The notes beneath the pieces are model-generated. The model was not told the origin of the DNA and did no database searches. It saw nothing but the letters and a program-made list of their open reading frames with translations. From Vigna angularis (Eukaryota > Streptophyta > Magnoliopsida > Fabales > Fabaceae): 64,000 nucleotides of DNA. The position numbers and the translations under genes were made by a program. Of this stretch, positions 12,674 to 25,390 are shown one piece after another. The stretch is from contig NC_068972.1 in assembly GCF_016808095.1 (NCBI RefSeq), forward strand, positions 3,919,001 to 3,983,000, in the 5' to 3' direction. Numbering within the stretch: position 1 is the first letter of the stretch; every line of letters starts with the position of its first letter.

Positions 12674-14376
12674 GTATCTTGCATAGCAATTAAAAGGTGA
12701 TGCAGCAGCAATTTGGTAGCTGCCTTTTGTGACGTTTCTATTATGTTCATAAGTATGTATTAACTGCCATTTGATCATAAGGAAGTTTGAGATTTTTTTA
12801 TTCATGAAGCAAGAGATTGATTAATCAAGCCAACCTTGTGTATTTTTTAACCACGAGAAATCATTTTCGGTTGATTTCCTGGTTCTTTACTACTCAAACT
12901 TTTAACTATGTTCGGTTTCACCTTACATATAATGTTTTTTAATATACGGTGACTCTTGCTACTTACAATATTGAATGAGATTGAGTTTGAACAATATTGA
13001 ATGAGATTGAGTTTGATCCTCTGTGGAAATAATTTTTATCAGATTTTACTTATTTTGAAGTCAAACTAGATTAATCTGAGACAAGGTTTTAGAATATTAA
13101 TGGAAATAAAAAAGAAGAGTAGTTTTCTTCAAAAAGAAATTCTGATCTGGTTTCAAATGCGTAACGTTAAAGATTTATGAGGACAAGATGTTCAGAGAAC
13201 TAAAGACGCAACAGCAACACGATTATAGAAAATCATTGTTATAAAAATTTACACAAGTAATAAGAGACAAAAACAAGGTGTTTTTGTAATTAGAAGTGAG
13301 AATAAAACATTGGCAGCAGACTAACACTCATTAATGTATAGATTAGGGATTAAAATTTAAAATCGACAATTTCTAAAATGTATTACCATTCTCATTTGGG
13401 GAATGATATTTCATTCAGTTTTCTCACAGATAAAAGGACACCTTGAATTCCTTGAGCTCATATTTCTTAAGTCAAGTCATTACACATTTTCTTTAAGAAC
13501 ATAATTATACAACATTAATAAGCAACGTAAGACATTTAATACATGTCATCATTTTGTTTAAAAATCTCAAGACAAAAGTACAATAAACTTAATCTTTCAT
13601 TTATCTTAAATAATGTGCCGCGGTGTTTAGTCCACTGGAAAATATGTCGCGAGCATTGAAGATGATTATAAATAGGATCAAATACACTATAATAAATAAA
13701 TAAAAAACAAAAGAAAATAAGTTTAAAAATTAATTAGATGAAAAATGCTTGTTTCAAGAGAAGTAATGGAAAAAAAATAGAGCATATAGATTAAAACAAT
13801 AAAATTCATAGTTAAAAATCTCATTTTATTTTTATTTTGAATAGCAACGAGATTTGACAGTCTTAATCACAAAAATAACACTAAAAACCCATCAGATCGA
13901 ATGCGAACATTTCGTGACAATATAAACCGCCTGAAAAACATGCCTCTCCTTTGAATATTTACCCGCCTATTTTGACACATCTCACTTCTATATCTTCTCC
14001 CTCTTCCCTATGTTCACACCATTTCTGCTATTTCAAACAATAAAGCATTTAAGATAGAGGGTGAAGAAAAAAACACCCACCTATCAACGAATGAACAATG
14101 TTGTTAATGCTGCAATAAAAAAGCACAATAGGTTACAATCACAAGTGTAGAATAAGAAGTGGCATAAACAGAAATCCTAAAATCTAGTGGAAATAAAATA
14201 ACTTAAAAAAGTATGCCCTAAATTAAGTATACAACTTGCTACATTCCCAGTAAAAACGTAGGACAACTATCTAATTCTGAACCCTTTTATTGTCCATATG
14301 ATACAGTCTATGAAATTCATGTGCTCAGAAATCTGAACTCAAAAAGGTACACTTCACACATAAATATCCAATCCTC
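12674..14376. other. spacer between convergent RSL copy 2 and VSR genes
   Basis: Holds the 3' flanks of the two convergent genes. A short local direct echo (AATATTGAATGAGATTGAGT at about 12967 and 12992) is the only structure noticed. No gene seen. Confidence 0.55.
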
Positions 14377-17300
14377 TCACGCTCTTTCATCGTTGGCATG
14401 ATTTACAACCTCTGATTGGCTGTCCAAGGGCATATACTGTGCCATGATGGCTCTGATCTCGGAATCCATATAAGACTGCAAAAACACCAACAGAGTAAAT
14501 GTCAAATGACATGTTCTCGTACTACAGTTTCTAATAATAGGTCTCAGCTGATAAGGAATTGGTGGATCTCATTAAATAAATGCCATTAAGCTGTATAAAA
14601 TAAGAATTGAATAGAAAAGGAAGGTAATAGCATCAGTAAACTGAGAGAATGTGACTACGCTTACCCTTATTCTATATTTGTACAGGAGGTATGCCCCAGC
14701 AGCAGCCATAACTAAGCCAACTAAAATAACCCAAAAAGCAGTCCAAGCTGATCTTCCCTCCTGACGGGCAGTTTTACCTGCAAAATACCCAGTTGGAAAT
14801 AAATAAAACCGATCAATTCAAATGTTGTGAAAGTAGAAGAACATCAAGTGTGTTTCACTCACTTATGCAAGTATCGTGGTCCCTTATATACAAAAGATCT
14901 CCACTGCAAGTGCACTCATAGCTGCCCCAAGTATTCTTGCAGCTACATTCAGGGCACTGACAACCTTTCTTCTCTCTGCATTCATCAATGTCTGCAAGGA
15001 TAAAAAGAAAAGAGTTCAGATAATGTTCAGGTTTGATGAAACTGTCAAAGATAATTAACAACGACCAGGTGGTGGATTAATAGTAGTACACAACCACTTA
15101 ACGGTGAGATCAAGTTAAAATATGGCTTATCAAAGTAATCTCTCTTCTCTCAAATATAAGCAAAAAAAATGTTTTGGATGTACGTCTCAAATATAAACAA
15201 ATTTCAACTAATTTCACCTAACTATTTATTCCTAAAATTCCCTTCATTTAGTGGGGATTTTTTTTCAATGACTCTTTTTAAATGAGATTAGTACAATTAC
15301 ATGTTACTTTATAAACTAGTGTGAATTATTTTTTTTTCTAAAATTTGAGACGGGGAGTATAATTTACATAAAATCCAGTTTCACTTAGGGTCTATTTAAT
15401 CGAGCATCTACAAAAGAAAAAATAGAAAAATAAAATAAAATTGACTTCGTCATAAGATAAAATTAGTCCATACACAAGTTAAAAATAAAAATGTTGAGAA
15501 ACTATATGGGAAAGATTCTACAAGAGCGAGCTTTCAACTAATGGAGTCAACTTTATTTTTTTCTTTTTCCTAAGTACTTATGCAAAAAACTCGTCCAATT
15601 AGACCCTCACTGAGACAGCTATACATCTTTCCTACTTTTACACTTTACTTTTTTCATTAGGTCTCAACTGATTTAATACAAAATGTTTTTGTAGGGAGTT
15701 TATGTATGTGTGCGTAGCTAATCTGCTTGTTAAGTTAAAATGGTAGGAACTTACATTTTATGTTAGATTAGGAACAAATCTTAACCATAAGATCATACCA
15801 TAAATGGCAAAGATTGAAACATGCAAGTCACTACATTTTAAGAAAAAACTCACTACTTTCACTGTAATACAAAATGGCTTTTGTAATACATGTAAACTGA
15901 ATTTCATCGTCAATCCAACATGTTGCCAAAATTCAGTTGATTTGTGTTTAAACAGAATTTTATCTCAAAAACAATCGGGTCTCAAACCAGGTTTGAAAAG
16001 TATAATCACATACATATACACTAAGCCACAGATACTGTGACTATTTCCAGTACCGTTGTTTGAAAAATAATGAGAATAACCACTAAACAGGATCTAGGTT
16101 ATACTGCAAGAGCTCAATCCGAGGAAAAAACAATAAAAAAAGAAAAAATTATCAATATATCTCACCTTCACAATTTTTGACACCGTCACCTTTAAAGCCT
16201 GCAGGACACTTGCATTTTACCCCTCCATCATCCTGTCCATAAGGCAATGATGATATATGCCATAATTCAGTTTCCGTTGTGGATTTATAAACCTTGCCCA
16301 GTGAAGTTGACATTTAAAAAAATTAGTAACTACTAACCAAACAGGCAGAATATGCATGCCCATTCCGAGCTTCATGCCAACAACCTCCGTTGTTTATCTT
16401 GCACCGCCCAGGTCCACTAGCTGCAAACCCAGAAGAAACTAGTTCAATAAAACTCTGAATACATTTAATGAAAAGGTTTATTATTCTATAGTAACTGAGT
16501 ATATAACACATACATATCATAGGTTCCTAGAATTTTATTGAATTGTATACTAGGCCACTATAATTTAAAGATAAAAGCTTCCAACAGTATCCCTAAATGC
16601 TAAGGAGTCGATCTTGGATAGCAGCATGTAGTTGCCAACCCCAAAACTGCTAATGCGGGATAGCTGAATGAGGGATGCCCACTATTCTAATTGTTTTACT
16701 ATTATTATAACTTCTTATATACTTTGCTATCCTTTATTAAATGGTTATTATTACTATCATTATTTAATAATTTACCTTTATAAAAATACAGATTCATTAA
16801 AACAACAAGGTTCTATAAATAATTTAGATTTATGAAAATACAAATTTTCTAAACTAAAGAATCATCACACTCAGTCAATGCACGTAAATGAGAACAATAA
16901 GTAAATATCAAACCCAGGAACCACTCTAATTCATTAAGCTTAGCACATTTGTAAATTGAAAAAAAATGAGTACGTCTGATCATGGATAAGTGTTCATAAT
17001 GTTAAATACACATCGTTTTAATCCTTTTCTTATCCTTATCTATTTTCTTGCGAAGATAGATAAGTTTGAATTCTAACCTGCACATGTTGTATAACCATCT
17101 CCTTTGAACTGCACACCATCCACCAAGGGGCACTCACATACTCTCCCACGGAACGTATCCTGAGAAAATATTCACATATATAATCAGGAATACAGAAAAC
17201 TGAAGCCAGGATCGTTAGACAGTCATTCTCATTTAAGTACAAATACCTTGCATGCGGTGATATTAGCTGATTTATCCTGCCAACAACCACCATTATTCTC

Positions 17301-19659
17301 CAAGCACTCATTTGTCTCCACATCTGCCAATAAAAAGTTTTCTACTTAGAAAACAAAATAGCTTGTTTCTTCAGAACCGAATGAAAGACAACATTTACCA
17401 CTGCTCAAACAAATAGCAGGTTCAGTAGTTTCTTCGAAACCAGCACAAATAGCTTTCATAACAGCACCTTTCTCCAATTTCCCTGGAAAAAAAATACATT
17501 AGAAAAGGAAATCCAGACCAATATCAATCCGAGAAGCATATAGTACAAACCTCGATACTGTCTATTGTTGACAACTAGGGTAGGCAATATGGTAACGTCA
17601 CCTCGTGATCCCTTCCCAACCTACAAACACTGACTTGTTAAGAATTTATGTATGACAATGTGATCCAAGCAATTAAACAATAAAATGAACTGAAAAAAAA
17701 AACAATTAATGTTATAAAGGAGAACCTGGGCATCTTGCTCTTCTTTCAAAACAGGATTTTCAGAATCACTATTTGGATCTCCCATGCACCTTTCAATCTT
17801 TTTAAGATCAAGGCCTGCAAATATTGAATAATCATCTTTTAGAAATCTATATCAACAAACCACCAATGGATAGCATAATAAACAACAATGATACACTTAC
17901 CAAGTGATTCAATGACAGCATCTGCACACTTCTTGTTGTATTTTTTCTCCTTCATTGGGCATCTAATTTGAAAATCAGTGACATAATCCCACCACACCCA
18001 AGGCTTTTTGGTTTCATTAGCCACCTTGAAAACACATAGCTGCCTTAAATTTTCAATAACCACATCCTTTCCGTCATATCCAGTACTGAAATCCTGCTCA
18101 GGATCTGGAGCACAATATCTCCCATGATTTATGCACTGGGACTTGCACTGTTTGCTTAATGTGAATGCCTGAGGACAGTACCAAGTTATATAATGGGGCG
18201 TAAATTGAGAATAACCACCTTTCTCTAATATCTGTGCCGCACCCTTAAAATCTTTCACAAATTCCATCAACATGTCACATTTAACTCCACACTCATCATT
18301 GCTGTTGGTCCACAGTTCATACTCCACACGATCATCTGGGTGGGGGACAGCCTCTCTCCAATCCAGATTTACATTGACCATATCCCCATTACTTATGGCA
18401 TCCTTTAACTTTCCACCAAAACTTTTTTCAATGAGGGCAGATGGTATTGTTATGTTCTCTATATATTTTGCAGAAGACCCATCTTCTTCAGGAGTGTCCA
18501 TGGTGATCAACTTTTCCTCAATGTCATCTGCAACAAGAACAGCAGAAGCTCCGGCCTTTTGTGCATTCCAGACCTTCAAAGCAAAGAAACAATCTGCAAA
18601 AGAACAGATAAAAACACTTAGAATAAAACCAAGCAACATATCAAGACTTGGTCAAACTTACAGCATGCTAGTTTTGCAAAAGCAAACCACAAATTTGAAC
18701 TAATAGATCTTTATGTGTGATTGGATAAGTGTTTCCAAAATTAATTTTGAATGAAATTAACTTCAGTCAAAATTGATTTTTGCTGTGAAAAGCTTTATGT
18801 TTCTCTGTCTTTATTCTAAAAGACAATGCTAATTAATAGTTGTTTCAACTAAAAAAAGTAAAACTTTGGAATCAACTCCTAAATGTAGAATGATCGCTTG
18901 AATATATTTACTTAAAATCATTTTAAAGGATCAAGTCAACTAGAACGAATCGACCAAAAGATTAAGAATAATCACCTGAGATGCTATTTTAACGCGATTT
19001 TGTGGAATCAAACGTGAATCCAAACAAGTAGAAATAAAACCTAAGACCCGTCATTATCTATCAACCCAATGGGGAAAATAATTATTCTCTCCATATATAC
19101 ATGAAAAAAGCAATAGCAACACCCCATGAACCAAATAGCAAGGTAACGTACCTAAACGAACAAAAGAAACCAACTTTGGCTCCTAGCAAGCAATACATTA
19201 AACCGAGAGACAAAAACCCTTCTCAAACAACGCAAAAACGAGCTAAAAAGCCTCAAAACCACATACAAAATTACACCCCCCAAAATCAATACCAACAGAT
19301 GTTGAAACCTTCGAAATCAGACGTCAAAATACTGGTAATAAGAGAATCTTACTTCCTCGATCGAGCAAAACGATAGTGGGAAGAGCACCGGGTTTAGATT
19401 TGAAGGAAATCCCAGACTCATCAAACTCCTTGCAACCCTTTTTATTGTCCTTAGGATACACCACGTTCCCAGCCATGCTGCCTCCGTATTGAGGTATCCC
19501 AAAGTTCCCAATCGCGCTATCGTGCGTTCCCTTGATGTTGTCCGGTGACGTCACCGTCAAACTGTTCTTCTCCACCACGAATTTCGCCATTGACGGCGCC
19601 GAAAGGAACAGCACCAGAAACCCTAGACAGACGCAGAACGAAGATCTCCGAAGCTTCAT
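14377..19659 (-). CDS. VSR: vacuolar sorting receptor (BP-80/VSR3-VSR4 type)
   Basis: Twelve exons read by eye, from 5': 19659-19353, 18593-17901, 17814-17726, 17620-17551, 17482-17399, 17323-17247, 17159-17078, 16420-16338, 16232-16166, 14991-14863, 14777-14665, 14475-14377. They sum to 1893 nt, 630 aa, the normal family length. The protein is a type I membrane receptor that binds NPIR-type vacuolar signals and moves soluble cargo from the Golgi to the prevacuolar compartment. Visible: a signal peptide (residues 1-24), a protease-associated domain (about 55-165, [15 protein letters not shown]), a cysteine-rich central domain with [13 protein letters not shown] and YITWYCP, EGF-like repeats (about 415-565, including [17 protein letters not shown]), one transmembrane helix (about 567-588), and a short cytosolic tail with the tyrosine sorting motif YMPL at 612-615. 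The start at 19659 is chosen because MKLRRSS leads straight into the signal peptide; an in-frame codon 16 residues earlier is less likely. The wording is closest to Arabidopsis VSR3/VSR4. Confidence 0.96.
15136..15361. mobile_element. Stowaway-like MITE inside a VSR intron
   Basis: A roughly 226-bp insertion. Left end TAATCTCTCTTCTCTCAAAT and reverse-complemented right end TACTCCCCGTCTCAAAT resemble the CTCCCTCCGTCTCAAA ends of Stowaway (Tc1/mariner) MITEs flanked by TA. The ends are diverged, so this is an old copy. It lies in the 1.2-kb intron between exons 9 and 10. Confidence 0.55.
18705..19035. mobile_element. probable MITE in the first VSR intron
   Basis: The left part (GATTGGATAAGTGTTTCCAA followed by AATTAATTTTG) and the reverse complement of the right part (TTGGATTCACGTTTGATTCC followed by ACAAAATCGCG) are similar, giving diverged terminal inverted repeats about 330 bp apart. 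Such sequences recur in legume introns. Superfamily and exact ends are not clear. Confidence 0.4.
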
Positions 19660-19854
19660 TTTGATAACACCCAGATAGTGATTAGCACTGGGTTTTAAGA
19701 ATTCCAAAATGGGTGAGCTTCAGAGATCTCTTCAAGGGAGAAAGAAGGGTAAGAATTGAACCTTTGCTTTCTCTCAGTTTCCTATAAAAAAAAGGAAAGT
19801 GGGGTTTTTTGTTGTTGTTTAACAAAACAAAACTGGATTTAGTACTTGAGTTGC

Positions 19855-19863
19855 GTATATATA
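19855..19863 (-). promoter_or_regulatory. candidate TATA box of the VSR gene
   Basis: TATATATA read on the minus strand, about 200 bp before the VSR start codon in otherwise mixed sequence. Confidence 0.45.
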
Positions 19864-20007
19864 AGTATGCGAGGACTTGGAAACGCAAAGATCTTTCACT
19901 GTTAGATATCTGAATTCGGGGAGACAACAAAATTGCTAACCTTCTTTGTTTCTTGACTGTAAGTCTTAACCATTAAGCATTTACAATCTTAAATATTTTT
20001 CATTTTT

Positions 20008-20009
<2 letters not shown>

Positions 20010-20071
<62 letters not shown>
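20010..20071. repeat. (TA)n microsatellite
   Basis: TA run of about 62 bp upstream of the VSR promoter. Confidence 0.95.
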
Positions 20072-20073
<2 letters not shown>

Positions 20074-20639
20074 CATTGTGTGTGTGACGTGAGGTAAACA
20101 TTTTGAAAGTTAGGTATTTGAAACAAGAAACACTTTATACAATGATTTTCTTTTTTCTTTTAATTACTTTTTACATATATCATCCACTGCATATAATAAT
20201 GATAATAAAAATATGACTTAAAATTCTTACTTAGTTTATGTGTTAAATTGCAGATTAGTATTCGATTTTAAAAATATATATATTGAATTTTTGTGTTATC
20301 AAAATTGTTTGAATAAAGTCACGTCAATAAGTTGGTAAAAACCACATTATTATCCATCGTAGCAAAAACAATTTTTTTAGAAAATATTAGGGCACCCGTG
20401 AGCTCCTTCAAGATCAATATATTAGGGCTCAACTTTCTCTCTCTTATATTAATAATTTTATAAATGTAAGATTTTTATTCCTCTTTTGCATTATTTTAGT
20501 ATTTAAATATCATTTAATAAATTAAAATAAAAGCTAAAATCATATTTAAAATAAAAAATATAATCTTTATTAACACTAATATATAAAATTTTAAATCTAC
20601 ATAATTCATTCTAATCTTTTTTACACTCTGATGAATATC

Positions 20640-21440
20640 TCCAATAAAAAGAAAATATAGACAAAATAGAAGAGCAGATTCCGGTGGCGCTCACAGACTT
20701 CGACATCATCATTCGCTACCAGCCGGAACGATCAACGACCTCCACGAGATCCCAAACGCAAACTTAGGACCACTCCCAATTGGCAAACCCACAAAGAAGA
20801 ACATAAGTCAAATCCCTCAACCTGCGAACCACCAAAACGGTGTCATCCACTTGCAAAGCACAAACATAAATCATTACCTAGTGCAATGCACCACCCCAAT
20901 GGCTGCGAGAACGCTGATGAACGAAGACCGCCAGACCACGAAACCCTAGGTCCGTTATTTCCCTCCACAATGATGTCATCAACAGGGTTTCTCGCACAGC
21001 GAAGATTTCTGAGGTCGAAACCTCACAAAGGCGCCCCCACTACAACAAACACCGCACCACGAGAAAGGTGTTGGCTCCTTATCTGCAAAACCCCTCAACC
21101 AGAACCACGAAGGAGAAGAGGAAAGAAGTCTTTGCCACATATAAGGAAAGGGAATAAAGCTTCCCTGTTGGGAGAAACTAATTAGGAAAAAACTAATTAC
21201 ATTTTTAATTAGGATTTAAAAAAATATTTAATAAAAAAAAACCTAACCTAATCAAATTATAATTAGAGCTGACGTGGCAAGGACGGATATATTTTCTTTT
21301 CTAATGAAAGCACATTTTCATATATGTATTTGTTAAAATAAATGATTTTGCCACGTTAGATAAATAAATTGTCACATCAATTAACATTTAATATCGTTCC
21401 TACCAACTTAACGGATAGGACTGAAATCTGAAAATGACAA
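20640..21440. repeat. GC-rich repeat-like island of unknown class
   Basis: From about 20660 to 21180 the sequence becomes strikingly GC-richer than its surroundings (for example CCGGTGGCGCTCACAGACTT and AACCACGAAGGAGAAGAGG). Open frames are interrupted and no protein is recognisable in either direction. To the right (21235-21440) come words common in legume dispersed repeats: GCTGACGTGGCAAGGACGG, then inverted TTTTGCCACGTTAGA. This suggests a non-autonomous transposon that may carry a captured host fragment. I could not define terminal repeats or a target duplication. Confidence 0.45.
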
Positions 21441-21718
21441 CTTAACGTAAGAATCAAGTAAGAATTTAAGCTTAAAAATATTAATATTCGACAAATTATT
21501 GTATGAATTATCTTAATTTATGTTTCAAAACAGACTAAAAACATTTATTATACTTCTAATCTTATCTACGTATACCTTATATATCGTCCAATGAGAAAGA
21601 AAACGTATCGTGTACAGGAAAGTTACCCCGTATCTCAAATCTCTACGAAAAAAAAATGTTTTTGTTCTCTATAATAATGTACTCCAAATACCAATAAATT
21701 ATATTAATACTTTTTAAC

Positions 21719-22161
21719 ATTTCAATTTTTATTTATTTTAATAATACTTTATAGCTTCTTCTTTTTTATGTATGAATGTTCTCATAGTTTATATTTAACT
21801 TTATGTGTGTTTAAATGTTAAGTGATGAACTTGATATGCAATAATGGAGATAGATGAAAGTGAAAAAAGGAAATATGAAAAATAATAAATTAAAGTGATG
21901 GAAAAAGATGATGATATATTTGTCAAACATTTTATATATAATTTAAAGTTTAATTAAAAACTTGAAATTACTTCCAAAATGATAACGAATAGTTAAGTTG
22001 AAATATCGAATGTAATAAATGATGTTGTATTGAGTAATGATAAAGTAAAAGAAAAAAAAGAGTTTTACCTCTGGTCCAAATAATGAAGATGGGTTTACTA
22101 ATTGTCATATATTAACTTCAATAAATCAAATTTAATATATAACTAAATTTAAACATTTTTT
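21719..22161. repeat. left copy of ~450-bp direct repeat (possible LTR)
   Basis: Begins ATTTCAATTTTTATTTATTT and ends ACTAAATTTAAACATTTTTT. It aligns over its whole length with 23841-24304 in the same orientation with small indels; long stretches around TGATGAACTTGATATGCA are identical. With the copia gag relic between the two copies they could be LTRs, but I see no clean TG..CA ends, and both copies end at AT-rich tracts. Confidence 0.7.
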
Positions 22162-22168
22162 TAAAAAC

Positions 22169-22171
<3 letters not shown>

Positions 22172-22222
<51 letters not shown>
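22172..22222. repeat. (TA)n microsatellite
   Basis: TA run of about 51 bp at the right edge of the left direct-repeat copy. Confidence 0.95.
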
Positions 22223-22224
<2 letters not shown>

Positions 22225-22225
<1 letters not shown>

Positions 22226-22640
22226 CCTTGATTTCTTTGTAGATATGCTATAATCATTAAGACCTTACTCTTATCATTTATTCTAATTTCTTCATTTAAG
22301 AGATTATCTTTGACTATGTCAAAAGTCAATTTCCAATGCGAAACAGAACTACTTAGAAATATCATCAATGTCTTAAAGCTATCTAGTAATGAGTTAAGCA
22401 ACAACAATGCTAGTAATTTGTCATCTAATACAATCTTTATTGCAGTCAACTAATTCATCATATTTTAAAAAGTACTCAAGTGTTCTGTCATTGAGGAACT
22501 ATCATTGTATTTCAAGTTTACTAGGCTCCTACTAAGGAATGTCTCGTTCAATGAATTTTTAAACTCAAACAACTCACTTAATCTCTTCCATTAGTTGTAA
22601 GTAAGAGTCTCACATGATACATGATAAATAGATTGATATA
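22225..22640 (-). pseudogene. Ty1/copia gag relic
   Basis: On the minus strand, pieces in different frames read like the gag region of Ty1/copia retrotransposons: FKNSLNETFLSRSLVNLKY, then SSSMTEHLSTF, then LTAIKIVLDDKLLALLLLNS with LLNEEIR further on (UBN2/gag-polypeptide family wording). Frameshifts and stops separate the pieces and no protease, integrase or reverse transcriptase follows, so this is a dead fragment. It lies between the direct repeats at 21719-22161 and 23841-24304. Confidence 0.75.
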
Positions 22641-23434
22641 TCCATTGCATGATAAAGTCAATAATCTTTCTATTTATCTTTTTTCAATCTCCACGAAATT
22701 TATCTACTAGTTTAACACTTACTTCTTCAATATCATACAAATATTTGCAAAATAACAATTTTTCATGCAAGATTTCCATATTAAATAATTGTAGAATCCA
22801 ATTTAATTATTATTCTTACACCATCACTATCTCTTACTTTCATAACAAAAACCAAAAGTCCTAAAGTTATATTAACAGTTATTGGAAAGATAATAAAAAT
22901 ATTAAATAACAAGGAAGCAAAACCAAAATCAAGTATTCATTGTATAAACAATATGCAAAATAATAATATGCTAAAAGATAAAGGAAGGAGAAATCAACAA
23001 GCAGACATACTTCTAATGTGAGAAAACCTCGTTAGGGAATAAAAGTTAATGGGACCTAGTCCAATAAAATCTTCTATTAATAATAATTAATAGGTATACC
23101 ACAAGTTTTTCAAAATTTCCAAATATTAAAAAAAAAAAAATCTTTCCACATATACCAAACTTCAATGGATATTTAAATAAATAATAAAGGAAACTTCAAT
23201 CTATAAGATAAGGAATAAAACATTTTTTTAAGGTAGTTTCTCTACATATATTTGTACAAAATCAACTAATAATTACTCTTTGCTTATTCTTCTATGTCAC
23301 TTCTTTTATTTTTCTCACTTATGACACTTAAAACTTCTGTCTTTCTCTTTCTCGCTCTATTTTTCCCTCCTTTAAATATATGTAAATGATTGTTCATATT
23401 TTTTAAATTGTATATCAGATTAGAAAAAAAAAGT

Positions 23435-23438
<4 letters not shown>

Positions 23439-23468
<30 letters not shown>
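23439..23468. repeat. (TA)n microsatellite
   Basis: TA run of about 30 bp. Confidence 0.9.
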
Positions 23469-23469
<1 letters not shown>

Positions 23470-23840
23470 AGTCCGTGGACTAATAAATTAGTAATCAACC
23501 TTTTTTTATAATTTTTTTAATCGGCGACAATCTTTTTATTTTTTACTATTTTGTTCAAGATTGCAGCATTTCTAAAAGATAAATATATACGAAAAATAAT
23601 TATTACTGCATGCAAATGCATGTTAAAAGAGATTACTTTTTATTCTGCAAAATAGAACCTGTTGAATATTTGTTGGAACAATAAAGACAGAAAAATGTAC
23701 ACTTTTCCTTTTCTTTTTAATATTTTGCGATAATATATAAATCATTTGTATGTGTTTTTCTTTTTTTTTTCTGTCTTTTTTTTTCTAAAATAGGTATTAT
23801 CTTTCTAACTATACTCTTCTCACATCTATATGAGTTTTCT

Positions 23841-24304
23841 ATTTCAATTTTTATTTATTTTAATAATACTTTATAGTTTCTTTTTTGTATTATGAATGTT
23901 CTCATAGTTTATATTTAACTTTATGTGTGTTTAAATGTTAAGTGATGAACTTGATATGCACACGATGGAGAGAGATGAAAGTGAAAATGAACTACCAAGT
24001 GTATGAGAGGAAATGTGAAAAATAATAAATTAAAATGATGGAAAAAGATGATGATGGTATATTAGTCAAACATCTTATATATAATTTAAAGTTTAATTAA
24101 AAACTTAAAATTATTTCCAAAATGATAATGAATAGTTAAGTTAAAGGATTAAATTGAATATAATAAATAATGATGTTATGAGTAGTGATAAAGTAAACAA
24201 AAAGAGTTTCCCTCTAGTCCAAAAAATAACATATAATTACTAATTGTGATATATTAACTTCAATAAATCAAATTTAATATACGACTAAATTTAAACATTT
24301 TTTT
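23841..24304. repeat. right copy of ~450-bp direct repeat (possible LTR)
   Basis: Direct-orientation counterpart of 21719-22161, with a 20-30 bp insertion near 23985-24010. The rDNA island begins only about 60 bp to the right, after a short (TA)n tract. Confidence 0.7.
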
Positions 24305-24362
24305 ACTTTTAGAAATATATATAAACATTTTTTTTACTTTTAGAAATATATATATATATATA

Positions 24363-24696
24363 AACTCTATTTTTAAAGTTTTTTTTATCTTTTCCTCGCG
24401 GTACTCGTTCATTATTGGTCTCTCTCTAGTATTTAGTCTTGGACGGAATTTATCGTTTTATTGGGGTTGCATTCCCAAACAACCCGACTCACAACGCCTC
24501 GTGATACGATAGGGTCCGGGCACAACGGGGTTCTCACCCTCTCTGGCGCTCCCTTCCAGGGGACTTGGGCCCAGTTCGCCACTGAGGACGCTTCTCTAGA
24601 CTACAATTCGAATGTCAGGGGCGACCAATTTTCATGGTGGGTTGTTCTCGGTTCGCTCGCCGTTACTAAGAGAATCCTTGTTAGTTTCTTTTCCTT

Positions 24697-24727
<31 letters not shown>

Positions 24728-24746
24728 GCCCGTCTGACCTGAGGTC
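24363..24746 (-). rRNA. 26S rRNA 5' fragment (degenerate, partial)
   Basis: On the minus strand the sequence runs from the ITS2/26S junction (CTCAGGTCAGACGGGCTACC, then CGCTGAGTTTAAGCATATCA) through AACGGCGAGCGAACCG and GGCCCAAGTCCCC-like words to CCGCGAGGAAAAGATAAAA, covering roughly the first 370-390 nt of 26S rRNA. Many sites show G-to-A or C-to-T changes against the conserved plant sequence, for example in the run before 24363, where TGAAAAGGACTTTGAAAAG has become nearly pure A. It stops at a (TA)n tract. Non-functional fragment. Confidence 0.9.
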
Positions 24747-24957
24747 TCATCAAAAGCGTCTTTGCTTTTTGCCAAGAATGCAGTAGGGCCGATCGATTGG
24801 ATTTCCAAGTCTTCGCGATTGGTCTTGAGCGTTTGCTCATCCACCGTTTCTCGCGGGGGGACCCCGACGTTACCTTGGTTTTCGACCAACCACGATGGGT
24901 GTCTCGTGCGAGGCCAGCTTTCGCCCCGATGCATGTTTGCATGGGATGACGACGTGT
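24747..24957 (-). other. ITS2 of the rDNA island
   Basis: Spacer of about 210 bp between the 5.8S and 26S fragments, in normal rDNA order. GC-richer than the flanking spacer but with many TG/CA steps, consistent with CpG decay. Confidence 0.8.
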
Positions 24958-25117
24958 GTGACACCCAGGCAGGCGTGCCCTCGACCTAGTGGCTTCAAGT
25001 GCAACTTGCGATCAAAGACTCGATGGTTCACAGGATTCTGCAATTCACACAAAGTATCACATTTCGCTACGTTCTTCATCGATGCAAGAGCCGAGATATC
25101 TGTTGTCAAGAGTCGTT
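24958..25117 (-). rRNA. 5.8S rRNA (full-length but degenerate)
   Basis: Reads from AACGACTCTTGACAACAG through GATATCTCGGCTCTTGCATC and GATGAAGAACGTAGCGAAAT to GGGCACGCCTGCCTGGGTGT, about 160 nt, the normal size. Conserved plant 5.8S has CTCGGCAACGG near the start; here it is CTTGACAACAG. CGCAAGTTGCGCCCGAAGCC has become CGCAAGTTGCACTTGAAGCC. These transitions at universally conserved sites mark a pseudogene. Confidence 0.92.
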
Positions 25118-25307
25118 TCGATTTGTTTCATGACGATTCCGTTGGACGCTGTCCTTCGGTGTCGACCAAAAATGTGTTTCGGATCCTTGGCACGTATGGT
25201 GCCGGGGTTTGGATTTTGCCTGGAGAGGTGATGTTTGTTGCGACCACCCCTTTCCCGACGCTTCGAGTGTTTGGACGCATTCGCTGGTCGGATGATTTAG
25301 GCATCGG
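25118..25307 (-). other. ITS1 of the rDNA island
   Basis: Spacer of about 190 bp between the 18S 3' end and 5.8S, in normal order. Confidence 0.8.
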
Positions 25308-25349
25308 CAATGGTCCTTCCGCAAGTTCACCTACGGAAACCTTGTTACA

Positions 25350-25390
<41 letters not shown>

